The notes under the pieces are model-generated. The model ran no database searches and was not told the origin of the DNA. It worked only from the letters and a program-made list of their open reading frames with translations. From assembly GCF_003994235.2 (NCBI RefSeq), contig NZ_RYFG02000025.1, positions 85,657 to 149,656 of the forward strand: a DNA stretch of 64,000 bases, given 5' to 3'. This DNA comes from Candidatus Methylobacter oryzae (GTDB taxonomy: Bacteria > Pseudomonadota > Gammaproteobacteria > Methylococcales > Methylomonadaceae). Below, in pieces: positions 53,465 to 64,000 of this stretch (position 1 is its first letter; every line of letters begins with the position of its first letter). The translations under genes were made by a program, and so were the position numbers.

Positions 53465-54459
53465 GGGAATGCGCCTTTTTTATTTAAAATAGATAGGCTT
53501 AACTGGTAAACGGCCATGGCGTATAAGGGGCTGCGGTTGTAGCGGGTAATGACGTAAAAATTGTCCAATGCCGCCCAAAGCTCTTTGCCTTGTGGCTGTT
53601 CAAAGCTAAGCAGTTTCACTTTACTGTCGAAAGGTAATTGCCTCGAAATAATTAAGTTGAGCGATTCTAGCTCAGCAATACTTAAATCCGGCTTAAGGTC
53701 ATTTTTGAGAACCGGTTCATAGTTTCCGTATTTAGTTGTAACGGGAACGGCAATCGTTTTACCGGTTTGCCAGTGATGCTGGGCAAAATAGTTGGCGACG
53801 CTGGCTATCGCGTCGCTGTTGTCGTGCCAGATGTCGCTACGCTTATCATTATTGAAATCAACAGCATAGGTTCTGAAGCTGCTGGGCATGAATTGCGGCA
53901 ATCCCATTGCTCCGGCATAAGAGCCTAGCGGATCGGCCGGGTTTATATGCTCGTCGCGGCAAAGCAATAGAAAGTTCTCCAATTCGCTGAGAAAAAATTT
54001 ACTGCGCGGGGGATAGGCAAAAGCCAGTGTAGACAAAGCGTCGATGACGCGGTGGTTGCCGGTATTTTTTCCAAACTGGGTCTCAACGCCGATAATCGCC
54101 ACAATAATTTCCGGGGGGACGCCATATTTTTGTTCCGCGGCAGCCAATGCGGCGGCATTGTCCTTCCAGAATTGTACGCCGGCATCGATACGGGCATCGG
54201 TCAGGAAGATTTTGCGGTATTTATACCAAGGCAGGCTCTCGGAGGGCGAGGTGATTTTTTTCAAGATGTCTTGTTTGATTTCGACCGTGTCGAATAAGTC
54301 GTCAAGTTCCGATTCATCGAATTGATGCTTGTTTACCATCTGTTCGATAAAGGCATGGACGGACTCGGTGTCTTTTATGGTGCCGGTGCAGGAGGAGAGT
54401 AGCAGAAACAAGGTGAGAGGGATGCTTCTGACCAGGGACATCAAGTTGTATTTGTGCAT
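53461..54459 (-). CDS. mltB: Membrane-bound lytic murein transglycosylase B
   Basis: 332-residue lipoprotein (lipobox LLSSC). Lytic transglycosylase domain with IGVETQFGKNTG containing the catalytic Glu, AFAYPPRSKFFLSELENFL, and GAMGLPQFMPSSFR. Sits between rodA and rlpA, as commonly found. Confidence 0.96.
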   Translation of the reverse strand: MHKYNLMSLVRSIPLTLFLLLSSCTGTIKDTESVHAFIEQMVNKHQFDESELDDLFDTVEIKQDILKKITSPSESLPWYKYRKIFLTDARIDAGVQFWKDNAAALAAAEQKYGVPPEIIVAIIGVETQFGKNTGNHRVIDALSTLAFAYPPRSKFFLSELENFLLLCRDEHINPADPLGSYAGAMGLPQFMPSSFRTYAVDFNNDKRSDIWHDNSDAIASVANYFAQHHWQTGKTIAVPVTTKYGNYEPVLKNDLKPDLSIAELESLNLIISRQLPFDSKVKLLSFEQPQGKELWAALDNFYVITRYNRSPLYAMAVYQLSLSILNKKGAFP

Positions 54460-54572
54460 CTTTTTAGCCTTGAGTTTGAGCTTGTTTGGGATTTATTAAG
54501 TGAAACAGAAATTTAAGGCATCAATCGGAGACGTAAACGCTCACAATTTTTAGCCTTTAGCCTGTGTTACTT

Positions 54573-55706
54573 TTATGAATGCGGCAGAAACTTTTTATGA
54601 GTGTGAATTGACATAAGAATGCCGAAGCCTGCCAACAACGTCACTATCGAGGTGCCGCCATAACTGATTAAAGGCAACGGAACGCCTACGACAGGGAGTA
54701 CGCCGATAACCATGCCGATGTTGACAAAAACATAAACAAAAAAAGTAAAAGCCAAGCTGCTGGCTAATAAACGGCTATAGGTGTCTTGCGCTTGCGAGGC
54801 AATATATAGGCAGCGGCTGATGATCAGCAGGTACAAAACCAGCAGGCTGACGCAGCCGAAAAGCCCGAATTCTTCGGCAAAGACCGCAAAGATAAAGTCG
54901 GTCGAGCTTTCCGGTAAAAAGTCCAGTTCCGATTGGGTACTGCCCAGCCAACCTTTGCCGTAGATACCGCCGGAACCGATCGCGATTTTCGATTGAATGA
55001 TATGGTAGCCTCGCCCTAGTGGATCGGCTTCAGGATTTAAGAAGGTGAGTACCCGGTCGCGTTGATAAGGACGCATGAAATGCCAGAGTATCGGCGTAAG
55101 CCCTGCCAACGTGGTGGCGATTGCCAGAATAAACCACCAGGACAGACCGGCAAAAAACAATACCGCCGCGCCGGAACTGGCAACCAATAATGCGGTGCCC
55201 AGATCGGGTTGTTTGGCGATTAATAAGGTCGGAATAATGATCAGTATGCCGGCTATCAGCAACTGTTTGGTTTTGGGTGGCAATGAATGTTCCGCTAAAT
55301 ACCACGCGATCATCATCGGCGTGGTGATTTTGATCATTTCCGACGGCTGGAAACGAAAAACGCCCAGGTCCAGCCAACGCTGCGCGCCTTTGCCGAATTG
55401 TCCCAGTATCAGTACCGCAACAAGCAGCAATATTCCAAAACTGAAAAGCACTGCCGAATAGCGTTTAAACTGGTAGGGATTAACATGGGCCAACGCTGTC
55501 ATCAGCAAGAATGCCAATCCGACGCGCGCGCCTTGGCGCATCAATACATCCATGTCCTGACCGCCGGCACTGTAGAGGATAACGAAGCTTAACAGAGAGA
55601 TAAGGAATAAACCGATGAATAAGGGAATGTCGATGTGCAGCTTTCTGAGGATGTTGCCGATAACCGATGGTGGATGGAATTGTTCGCTACGGGTTTCCGT
55701 TTTCAT
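54573..55706 (-). CDS. rodA: Peptidoglycan glycosyltransferase RodA
   Basis: SEDS-family polymerase of the elongasome. 377 residues, about ten membrane segments, with the C-terminal GVPLPLISYGGTS. It partners with PBP2, encoded just upstream; the two genes overlap by 20 bp. Confidence 0.97.
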   Translation of the reverse strand: MKTETRSEQFHPPSVIGNILRKLHIDIPLFIGLFLISLLSFVILYSAGGQDMDVLMRQGARVGLAFLLMTALAHVNPYQFKRYSAVLFSFGILLLVAVLILGQFGKGAQRWLDLGVFRFQPSEMIKITTPMMIAWYLAEHSLPPKTKQLLIAGILIIIPTLLIAKQPDLGTALLVASSGAAVLFFAGLSWWFILAIATTLAGLTPILWHFMRPYQRDRVLTFLNPEADPLGRGYHIIQSKIAIGSGGIYGKGWLGSTQSELDFLPESSTDFIFAVFAEEFGLFGCVSLLVLYLLIISRCLYIASQAQDTYSRLLASSLAFTFFVYVFVNIGMVIGVLPVVGVPLPLISYGGTSIVTLLAGFGILMSIHTHKKFLPHS

Positions 55707-57543
55707 TGTTGCTCTCTTTTAAATATTGCTTGATAACTTCTCCAGCAATGGGGGCTGCGACTGAGCCGCCGTGGCCGCCGTTTTCAGCGATGACGGCAAC
55801 TGCAATTTTGGGGTCGTCGGCTGGAGCGAAAGAAATAAATAGGGCGTGGTCGCGTAATTTGAAGTCGATGTCGTTTTCGTTGTATTTAGCATCCTGCTTA
55901 ATATTAAAAACTTGCGCGGTTCCTGTTTTGCCGGCGATTTGATAGTTTAAGCCTTTGTTGATGCCTTTGGCTGTGCCGTGCGGGTCATGAACAACATTAA
56001 CCATCGCGGAGATGATGCTGTTAATATTTTCGGGCTTAAGGGTAATGTCGTCGGAAGGGGTTTCCTCTCCGGCAGCAGTGGAATTCGAGGTTGCACTGTT
56101 TTTCACTAAGAAGGGCGACACAACTTTGCCTTTATTTGCCAGAGTCGCGGTGGCTTTGGCCAATTGCATCGGGGTGACCTGAAGATACCCTTGGCCGATC
56201 CCGGTTATCAGTGTTTCTCCCGGATACCAGGATTGATTGCGACGGCTGCGTTTCCATTCGCGTGAAGGCAATAAACCTTGCTTTTCCCCAACCAAGTCAA
56301 TGCCGGTTTTTTCGCCAAAACCAAAATGTTTTAAAAAGCTATGCATCCTGTCTATGCCGAGCATGGACGCGAGGCTGTAAAAGTACACGTCGCACGATTG
56401 AGTGATGGCTTCGCTCATATTAACCGAGCCATGCCCGCCTTTTTTCCAATCCCGGTAATGATGGCTGACGTTCGGCAACTGGTAATAACCGGGGCAGAAC
56501 AATTTATGTTCGGTGTTTATTGCATTATATTCAAGCCCGGCCAGGCCCACAAACGGCTTAATCGTTGATCCCGGAGGATACAAACCGCGTAATGCGCGGT
56601 TATAAAGCGGTTGATCCTCCGAGGATTGCAGGGCCTGATAGGCATCATTGGCAATGCCTATCACAAAAGGATTGGGGTCGAAACCGGGTCGGCTCGCGAA
56701 CACCAGTACGCCGCCGGTTTTAATATCGATGGCGACTACTGCGCCGTTGTAATCGCCAAGCGCATCGTAAGCGGTTTTTTGTAAATCGATATCCAGGGTC
56801 AGATAAAGATTTTCACCCGGCACCGGGGGCACGGAATTTACTGTATTGATCGCGCGCGCCTGTACGTTGGTTTCTATTTCCGCATAGCCGGTCTTGCCGT
56901 GTAGTTCGGTTTCATAGGTGCTTTCTATGCCTATCTTGCCGACATAGGTTGAGCCCCGGTATTCGGCAAGAGGGAGGGATTTCATTTCCGTTTCGTTGAT
57001 GCGTCCCACATAACCGATCACGTGTGAGGTTAGCTCGGCGTAGGGATAATGCCTAACCAGGCGGGCTTGAATGTCAACGCCGGGGAAATAAGGCCTGACT
57101 ACCGCGAATTTGGCAATTTCTTCGTCAGTCATGCTGATTAGCAACGGTGTGCTGACGAAGCGTTTCTGCCGTTTGCGTTGCTTTTGGTATTGGTCGATTT
57201 TTTCGTCGGAGATGTTGAGCAGCTTCTGCAGGCGCAGCAATGTGTCGTTAAGGTCGCTGATTTGTTCGGGAATCAGCTCAAGGCTGAAAGATTGCGTATT
57301 ATCGGCCAAGACTCTGCCGTGTCTGTCGTAAATGATGCCTCTGGTCGGTACCAGTGGTTCGATTTTGATACTGTTGTCTTTTGCCAGCGTCGCGTAATGT
57401 TCGTGTCCGACAATTTGCAGGTAAACCAGGCGCACGACTAAGCCCGAGGTCAATAACAGTATGACAACAAACGCGGCAATAATACGGTTGAGGAATAAAC
57501 GACTCTCTACTAACTTGTTCTTAATAGTATAGATACGAGACAT
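55687..57543 (-). CDS. mrdA: Penicillin-binding protein 2
   Basis: Transpeptidase of lateral-wall synthesis. 618 residues: one N-terminal TM helix, a dimerisation domain with VRHYPYAELTSHVIGYVG, and the transpeptidase domain with catalytic GSTIKPF, SQSCD and KTGTAQVF. Encoded between mreD and rodA; all belong to the Rod complex. Confidence 0.98.
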   Translation of the reverse strand: MSRIYTIKNKLVESRLFLNRIIAAFVVILLLTSGLVVRLVYLQIVGHEHYATLAKDNSIKIEPLVPTRGIIYDRHGRVLADNTQSFSLELIPEQISDLNDTLLRLQKLLNISDEKIDQYQKQRKRQKRFVSTPLLISMTDEEIAKFAVVRPYFPGVDIQARLVRHYPYAELTSHVIGYVGRINETEMKSLPLAEYRGSTYVGKIGIESTYETELHGKTGYAEIETNVQARAINTVNSVPPVPGENLYLTLDIDLQKTAYDALGDYNGAVVAIDIKTGGVLVFASRPGFDPNPFVIGIANDAYQALQSSEDQPLYNRALRGLYPPGSTIKPFVGLAGLEYNAINTEHKLFCPGYYQLPNVSHHYRDWKKGGHGSVNMSEAITQSCDVYFYSLASMLGIDRMHSFLKHFGFGEKTGIDLVGEKQGLLPSREWKRSRRNQSWYPGETLITGIGQGYLQVTPMQLAKATATLANKGKVVSPFLVKNSATSNSTAAGEETPSDDITLKPENINSIISAMVNVVHDPHGTAKGINKGLNYQIAGKTGTAQVFNIKQDAKYNENDIDFKLRDHALFISFAPADDPKIAVAVIAENGGHGGSVAAPIAGEVIKQYLKESNNENGNP

Positions 57544-57559
57544 AACAGTCAGGAAATCT

Positions 57560-58045
57560 TTATTTGGTGCGGCCCGACAAGCGGACGCGGCGCAGTGCTG
57601 TATAGATCAGGGGCCAGCATAGTGTGCCGGTAAAGACAGGTAGCCAGAAAGAAGTGTGCATTTGTGAGGGATGCTGAATATTTTTTAACCAGAAAAGCAA
57701 CATTTGAGAAAACAGCAGGCAAGAGAAGATAAACAACCCCTGCTGAGGCAATGGAAATTGACGTAAACGTTTATGCAGCATCAGGCAAAGATAGATGACT
57801 AATGTGTAAGCCAATGCATATTGGCCGAATACTCTGCCAGTTAGCACATCGGTCAGCAAGCCGATTGTCCATGCATGAAAAATACCGATACGTTCCGGTA
57901 CGGCGATTGCCCAATAAATAAGCGCCAGAAGCACCCAATCCGGATTTATGTTCGGTAAGAAACTGGGCCAAGGCGCAATCCTTAAACACATCGCCATGAT
58001 AATAGTCAAAATAATACGGCCGAAGCCGAAGTAGCTATTCATCAT
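57560..58045 (-). CDS. mreD: Rod shape-determining protein MreD
   Basis: 161 residues, about five membrane segments. PSFLPNINPDWVLLALIYWAI and LGLLTDVLTGRVFGQYALAY-like segments are typical of MreD. Overlaps mreC by 11 bp. Confidence 0.94.
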   Translation of the reverse strand: MMNSYFGFGRIILTIIMAMCLRIAPWPSFLPNINPDWVLLALIYWAIAVPERIGIFHAWTIGLLTDVLTGRVFGQYALAYTLVIYLCLMLHKRLRQFPLPQQGLFIFSCLLFSQMLLFWLKNIQHPSQMHTSFWLPVFTGTLCWPLIYTALRRVRLSGRTK

Positions 58046-58991
58046 TGTCTGTTCCTGCCCTGGCCTTTGGGGCGGCTTCGTGCTTTAAGCTGTTCTTTGC
58101 GGGCTGATTATTGGGGCTCGTTTCGGGCGTTTTTTCTTGCGCTGAAGGGGGGGAGCTGAGCGAGACAGGGGAGGAGTCGCTCCAGACGATCAGTAGTTCC
58201 CTATTACGGTCCAGCATGGCTTTAGGGGTGGCGGTGATGTTGACAAAAGGCTTGTTGGACATTGGCGTGAAATCATCAACAACAGCAACCGGGTAACCCG
58301 ATGGGAAGGTTCCGCCTAACCCCGATGTAATCAGTAAGTCGCCGGGGCGAATATCGGCATTATTGGGTAAAAAAGGCAAATTAAGTCTGTTCAACTGGCC
58401 GCTGCCGACAGCAATCGTCAACAAGCCGTTGCGATTGACTTGTACGGGAATGGCATGGTTCGGGTCGGTAATTAACATGATTTCGGAGCTGAACGGCAAT
58501 GCGCGAAAAACCTGTCCAACAACTCCGTTTGCGTCGAGTACCGGCTGCTGAGGATGGACGCCGAAGCGGGTGCCTTTGTTAACCACTACGATATTTTCGT
58601 AGGGTGCGGTATTAATCGACAATAATTCTGCAATCAGCAGTTGCTCGCCAAGTTTGAAAGAGTTTTCCAGTAAGGCTCGCAAACGAATGTTCTCTTTTTC
58701 CAGCGAGTCGAATTTAAGCAAGCGGGTTTTATCGATGAATTGTTCTTCACGTAATCGGGCGTTTTCTTTTTTTAAAGTCGAATATGAGCTGACAGAGTCG
58801 GCGGCTTGATCGACCAGCACGGCCGGTAAATCCACCAAGTACTTTAGCGGATCGACAATAACCGATAATGTGGCTCGAAGTGCGTCCAGTTGATGGCCTC
58901 TATGCTCAGTTATCAGTAAAGCAACTGAAGCGACGATGGCGACAAGCAGACGGGTATTGATGGATGGGCCGGTGGCAAATAAAAGTTTTAT
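58035..58991 (-). CDS. mreC: Rod shape-determining protein MreC, apparent ATA start
   Basis: Periplasmic scaffold linking MreB, PBP2 and RodA. Frames that begin at a normal start codon lack the membrane anchor. The same frame continues further upstream as IKLLFATGPSINTRLLVAIVASVALLITEHRG, the usual cytoplasmic tip and TM helix of MreC. It reaches an in-frame stop about 16 codons before this segment. No ATG, GTG or TTG occurs between that stop and the TM helix. ATA 58991, nine bases after an AAGAGG, is the best start and gives 318 residues, a normal length. Coiled-coil near residues 70-100; beta-rich domains follow; Pro/Lys-rich tail. The 260-bp gap to mreB holds no gene. Confidence 0.85.
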   Translation of the reverse strand: MKLLFATGPSINTRLLVAIVASVALLITEHRGHQLDALRATLSVIVDPLKYLVDLPAVLVDQAADSVSSYSTLKKENARLREEQFIDKTRLLKFDSLEKENIRLRALLENSFKLGEQLLIAELLSINTAPYENIVVVNKGTRFGVHPQQPVLDANGVVGQVFRALPFSSEIMLITDPNHAIPVQVNRNGLLTIAVGSGQLNRLNLPFLPNNADIRPGDLLITSGLGGTFPSGYPVAVVDDFTPMSNKPFVNITATPKAMLDRNRELLIVWSDSSPVSLSSPPSAQEKTPETSPNNQPAKNSLKHEAAPKARAGTDNDE

Positions 58992-59251
58992 AGCGGGATG
59001 CCTCTTTATCCAGTTAAAAAATGTTGGGAGCGTGCGTCAACCGAGTTAGCGTGCCTAACCCGGCTAATCGCTGTCGCACCTGTTGAGTTACAGCGCAAAA
59101 AGAGAAGCGTACCGGCTATTCAGTAGCCGCTGTTACTGCATTTTCTGCAAGATGGAAGGATGCAGATTTTGTATGGAGTTGCCTGTGCAGTCGTAACTCA
59201 ACTTATGGACTTTATTGCTGCCAAAATACATGATTTAAAGAATAAACATCG

Positions 59252-60422
<1,171 letters not shown>

Positions 60423-60713
60423 ATGGTGTCTTTAACGGCGGATGATGTGAAGAAAATAGCGCATTTAGCGCGACTGGGAATCGAGGAGCAAGACGTTGCC
60501 TCGTATGCAAAAGATTTGTCCGGGATGTTGGATCTGATGACGCGGATGAGCGATCTTAACACTGACGGCGTCGAGCCTATGGCTCACCCGATGGACCAGG
60601 TCCAAAGATTGCGCTCCGATGCAGTAACTGAACTGGACAAGCGTGAAAAATTCCAGGCTATCGCGCCGCAAGTGGACGCAGGTCTTTATCTAGTGCCCAA
60701 AGTAATTGAATAA
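60423..60713 (+). CDS. gatC: Asp-tRNA(Asn)/Glu-tRNA(Gln) amidotransferase subunit C
   Basis: 96 residues. [19 protein letters not shown] is the usual start. It stabilises the GatA-GatB complex, which turns Glu-tRNA(Gln) into Gln-tRNA(Gln) or Asp-tRNA(Asn) into Asn-tRNA(Asn). First gene of gatCA-x-B. Confidence 0.97.
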   Translation: MVSLTADDVKKIAHLARLGIEEQDVASYAKDLSGMLDLMTRMSDLNTDGVEPMAHPMDQVQRLRSDAVTELDKREKFQAIAPQVDAGLYLVPKVIE

Positions 60714-60730
60714 AGGGAAAAGTAACAGCT

Positions 60731-62182
60731 ATGCATAATAAATCAATTGCGGAATTAGCCAAGGGACTGCGTTCCGGTGAATTCTCAAGCGTGGAATTAA
60801 CCACGGCTTTTTTAGACAGAATCAAACAACACAGTTCATTAAATGCCTATATTACCGTTACCGAAGATTTGGCGTTGCAAGAAGCTAAAGCGGCGGACGC
60901 CAGATTAGCAAAGGGTGATGCGGAACTGCTGACCGGCATTCCGGTTGCGCAAAAAGACATCTTTTGTACGGAAGGCGTTAAAACGACCTGCGGTTCAAAA
61001 ATGCTCGATAATTTTATTTCGCCCTACAATGCAACGGTAGTAGAGAAATTTAATAATGCCGGCGCGGTGATGCTGGGCAAGTTAAACATGGACGAGTTTG
61101 CAATGGGTTCGTCGAACGAAACCAGTTATTACGGAGCAGTCAAAAATCCTTGGAATACTAACACCGTCCCTGGCGGTTCATCGGGCGGTACGGCTGCAGC
61201 CGTTGCAGCTCGGCTTGCGGTCTGCGCGACAGGCACCGATACCGGCGGTTCGATACGCCAGCCTGCGGCTCTTTGCGGCATTACCGGATTGAAGCCGACT
61301 TATGGCCGCGTATCGCGTTACGGCATGATCGCTTATGCTTCCAGTCTGGATCAGGGCGGGCCGATGACCCGTAGTGCCGAAGATGCGGCGATCATGTTGC
61401 AAACCATGGCCGGCTTCGATGAGAAAGATTCTACCAGCGTCGATTTGCCTGTTCCCGATTACATGGCAGGTTTAAACAATAGTCTTGAAGGCTTGAGAAT
61501 TGGCCTGCCCAAAGAGTTCTTCGGTGAAGGATTAAACGGCGATGTGGCGGCAACGCTTGAAGCCGCTATCAACGAATACCGGAAATTAGGCGCGACAGTA
61601 ACGGAAGTATCGATGCCCACGCTTAAGTTGGCCATTCCCGCTTATTACGTTATTGCTCCTGCCGAGTGTTCCGCGAATCTGTCGCGTTTTGACGGCGTGC
61701 GTTTTGGCTACCGTTGCGAGAATCCAGTGGACTTAGCTGATTTATATACGCGCTCGCGCGGCGAAGGATTCGGCAAAGAAGTTAAGCGTCGCATTCTGAT
61801 GGGAACTTATGCGCTATCGGCAGGTTATTACGACGCTTATTATATAAAGGCGCAAAAAATCCGCCGCCTGATCAGCGAAGACTTTAAAAATGCGCTGTCC
61901 GAAGTTGATGTGATTATGGGGCCGGTAACCCCGTCAACCGCTTTCGGCATCGGCGAGAAAATAGGTAATCCGATTGAAATGTATTTATCCGATATTTACA
62001 CGATTGCGATCAATCTTGCCGGCGTTCCGGCCATGTCGGTTCCGGCCGGGTTTGCTAACGGCATGCCGGTAGGCTTGCAGATCATCGGTAATTATTTTGC
62101 CGAGGATAGATTATTGAATATCGCTCATCAGTATCAACAAATCACCGATTGGCATCAACAAGCACCAAAAGGTTTTGAATAA
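60731..62182 (+). CDS. gatA: Amidotransferase subunit A
   Basis: Amidase-signature enzyme, 483 residues, generating ammonia from Gln. Catalytic Lys in [11 protein letters not shown], the Gly/Ser motif [15 protein letters not shown], and the second Ser in [16 protein letters not shown]. 17 bp after gatC. Confidence 0.98.
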   Translation: MHNKSIAELAKGLRSGEFSSVELTTAFLDRIKQHSSLNAYITVTEDLALQEAKAADARLAKGDAELLTGIPVAQKDIFCTEGVKTTCGSKMLDNFISPYNATVVEKFNNAGAVMLGKLNMDEFAMGSSNETSYYGAVKNPWNTNTVPGGSSGGTAAAVAARLAVCATGTDTGGSIRQPAALCGITGLKPTYGRVSRYGMIAYASSLDQGGPMTRSAEDAAIMLQTMAGFDEKDSTSVDLPVPDYMAGLNNSLEGLRIGLPKEFFGEGLNGDVAATLEAAINEYRKLGATVTEVSMPTLKLAIPAYYVIAPAECSANLSRFDGVRFGYRCENPVDLADLYTRSRGEGFGKEVKRRILMGTYALSAGYYDAYYIKAQKIRRLISEDFKNALSEVDVIMGPVTPSTAFGIGEKIGNPIEMYLSDIYTIAINLAGVPAMSVPAGFANGMPVGLQIIGNYFAEDRLLNIAHQYQQITDWHQQAPKGFE

Positions 62183-62194
62183 GGAGAAACTGTT

Positions 62195-62800
62195 ATGACG
62201 AAAATCACAGAACTCTCGCAATTGGATTTAAACGCCACTTACAGCTATGCCGATTACCTGACTTGGCAGCTGGAGGAAACGGTCGAGCTGATCAGGGGCA
62301 AGATCATGGCGATGTCGCCTGCGCCGAACTTGAAGCACCAGCGCATTTCGCGGAATATGTTGCTGAGTATCGGCAATTATTTTAAACATAAGTCTTGCCA
62401 AGTTTTTGTTGCCCCGTTTGACGTCAAACTATATAACAGCAAAAAATCGAAACTGGCGGACCAGGATGTGTATAGCGTCGTCCAGCCTGATTTATGCGTC
62501 ATCTGCGACGAAGACAAACTCACCGAACAAGGCTGCAACGGCGCGCCGGATTGGATTATCGAAGTGCTCTCGCCCGGCAACAGCAAGAAAGACATGCGTC
62601 TTAAATACGATCTTTACCAGGAAAACGGTGTTACCGAATACTGGCTGGTATATCCCTACGAACAGGCGGTTTATCAGTTTGTGCTGGATCGGGACAGTGA
62701 GAAATATCAATTGTTCGCCATGCACGCCGGTGACGACATCGCAACCCCTTCTCTTTTCCCCGAACTACAGATTGATTTGGCGGAAGTATTTGCCGAATAG
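62195..62800 (+). CDS. Uma2 (DUF820) family endonuclease-like protein
   Basis: 201 residues, with PD-(D/E)XK-like motifs: ELIRGKIMAMSP, VQPDLCVIC, and PDWIIEVLSPGNSKKDMRLKYDLY containing the E and K. Common in cyanobacteria and some proteobacteria, biological role unknown. It lies between gatA and gatB (12 bp and 18 bp gaps), splitting a universally conserved operon without breaking it. A recent insertion is the likeliest explanation. Confidence 0.93.
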   Translation: MTKITELSQLDLNATYSYADYLTWQLEETVELIRGKIMAMSPAPNLKHQRISRNMLLSIGNYFKHKSCQVFVAPFDVKLYNSKKSKLADQDVYSVVQPDLCVICDEDKLTEQGCNGAPDWIIEVLSPGNSKKDMRLKYDLYQENGVTEYWLVYPYEQAVYQFVLDRDSEKYQLFAMHAGDDIATPSLFPELQIDLAEVFAE

Positions 62801-62818
62801 TCACAAAGGAACAACATA

Positions 62819-64000
62819 ATGAATACATCATGGGAAATCGTAATCGGCTTGGAAATTCATGCCCAGCTCGCCACCAAATCAAAGATTTTTTCCGGCGCTT
62901 CCACCGCTTACGGCGCGGAACCGAATACCCAGGCGTGCGCCGTTGATTTGGGTTTGCCGGGCGTATTGCCGGTATTAAATGAAGAAGCCGTGCGCATGGC
63001 GGTTATTTTCGGTATGGCGATTGAAGCGGACATTGCTCCGTATTCAGTGTTCGCCAGAAAGAACTATTTTTATCCGGACTTGCCTAAAGGCTACCAAATC
63101 AGCCAGATGGACCTGCCGATTGTCGGTAACGGTCATTTGGATATTAATGTTGACGGCGTCAACAAGCGCATCGGCATTACTCGCGCGCATTTGGAAGAAG
63201 ATGCGGGTAAATCGTTGCACGGCAATTTTCACGGCTTGACCGGAATCGATTTAAACCGTGCCGGAACGCCGTTGCTGGAGATCGTGTCCGAGCCGGATAT
63301 GCGCTCAGCTAAAGAAGCCGTGGCTTATATGAGAACCATGCATGAACTGGTGCGCTATCTGGGGATTTGCGACGGCAATATGCAGGAAGGCTCGTTTCGC
63401 TGCGACGCCAACGTATCGGTGCGTCCCAAAGGTCAAAAAGAATTCGGCACCCGGACGGAGCTTAAAAATATCAACTCGTTCAGGTTTGTCGAAAGAGCCA
63501 TCAATCACGAAGTCGAGAGACAGATAGATCTAATAGAAAGCGGCGGCACTGTGGTCCAGGAAACCCGCTTATACGATGCGGACAGGGACGAAACCCGGTC
63601 CATGCGCAGCAAGGAAGAGGCTAATGATTACCGGTATTTTCCCGATCCCGATTTATTGCCGGTGCTGATTGGTGAAGATTTTAAAACGCAAATAAAAGCC
63701 CAGTTGCCCGAATTGCCGCAGGCGAAAAAACAGCGTTTTAAAGACGATTATGCGCTGGATGAAGAAAGCGCCACGATACTGACATCCTCGCGTTCGCTGG
63801 CCGACTATTTTGAAACGGTCGTTAAAGAATCGGGTTGCGTCGCCAAAATGTGCGCTAACTGGGTGACCGGAGACCTTTTGGCGGCGCTTAATAAAGCCGG
63901 CCTTGAAATTATCGATTCGCCGGTCAGTTACGAGCGCCTAGCCGGTTTGTTAAAGCGCATCGGCGACGACACCATTTCCGGAAAAATCGGCAAGCAGGTG
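62819..64000 (+). CDS. gatB: Amidotransferase subunit B (3' end beyond window)
   Basis: 394 codons from ATG 62819 with AAAGGA upstream, running off the right edge; the full protein is ~475 residues. Signature: [45 protein letters not shown], and the start of the YqeY-like C-terminal domain. It binds the misacylated tRNA and performs the kinase and amidotransferase steps. Confidence 0.97.
   Translation, partial: MNTSWEIVIGLEIHAQLATKSKIFSGASTAYGAEPNTQACAVDLGLPGVLPVLNEEAVRMAVIFGMAIEADIAPYSVFARKNYFYPDLPKGYQISQMDLPIVGNGHLDINVDGVNKRIGITRAHLEEDAGKSLHGNFHGLTGIDLNRAGTPLLEIVSEPDMRSAKEAVAYMRTMHELVRYLGICDGNMQEGSFRCDANVSVRPKGQKEFGTRTELKNINSFRFVERAINHEVERQIDLIESGGTVVQETRLYDADRDETRSMRSKEEANDYRYFPDPDLLPVLIGEDFKTQIKAQLPELPQAKKQRFKDDYALDEESATILTSSRSLADYFETVVKESGCVAKMCANWVTGDLLAALNKAGLEIIDSPVSYERLAGLLKRIGDDTISGKIGKQV

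Overview
The window looks like a chromosome segment of a gammaproteobacterium. Several gene orders are gammaproteobacterial core orders: dusB-fis-purH-purD, aroQ-accB-accC-(prmA), ubiG-mupP-yciK, and mreBCD-mrdA-rodA-mltB-rlpA-dacA-dat-ybeD-lipB-lipA. The overall feel (mid GC, class II aldolase FbaA, many small palindromic intergenic repeats, an odd Cys-rich membrane protein) reminds me of Methylococcales methanotrophs. No C1-oxidation gene lies in the window, so that placement is inference only. I see no rRNA, tRNA or transposase gene.

Layout. 1-3.9 kb (+): a 5'-truncated GGDEF/EAL protein translationally coupled to a TonB-dependent receptor, then an AlkB-like oxygenase. 3.9-8.2 kb (-): dusB-fis-purH-purD. 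8.3-10.2 kb (-): a Cys/His-rich membrane protein, an orphan heavy-metal-binding domain protein and rlmI. 10.5-15.2 kb (-): aroQ-accB-accC and prmA, with two decayed accessory modules between accC and prmA (a NucS-like nuclease broken by frameshifts, and a toxin-antitoxin pair whose PIN toxin is frameshifted). 16-19 kb (-): cutA, a DsbD with duplicated N-terminal domain, and a TlpA-like thioredoxin. Then fxsA (+), a YgaP-like TM protein (-) and uvrD (+).

22.3-36.1 kb (+) is a complete type I-G (formerly I-U) CRISPR-Cas locus: WYL regulator, a small unknown ORF, cas3 (helicase-HD), csx17 (large subunit), csb1 (Cas7), csb2 (Cas5-Cas6), an unassigned 379-aa protein, a cas4-cas1 fusion, cas2, leader, and an array of 21 repeats and 20 spacers. 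A 142-bp palindromic repeat sits inside the operon between csx17 and csb1. The 379-aa protein is the best candidate for an undescribed component. Its N-terminus resembles the C-terminal Tudor/CarD-like motif of UvrD.

36.3-41.3 kb (+) is core: fbaA, ubiG-mupP-yciK (the YciK-like SDR lacks the usual catalytic Lys), sufT and an RlmI/K-like methyltransferase. 41.4-48.5 kb (-, mostly) is an accessory block: a DUF2442-HTH/DUF4160 pair, a chimeric SDR remnant carrying an alcohol-dehydrogenase start, a 66-aa protein, a 1429-aa STAND/NACHT-like ATPase with a C-terminal PD-(D/E)XK-like nuclease motif (candidate antiphage protein), and an intact VapBC pair. 48.6-60.3 kb (-) is the cell-shape/lipoate operon, where mreC appears to start at a non-canonical ATA codon. 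60.4-64 kb (+) is gatC-gatA-(Uma2 nuclease)-gatB, with gatB running off the right edge.
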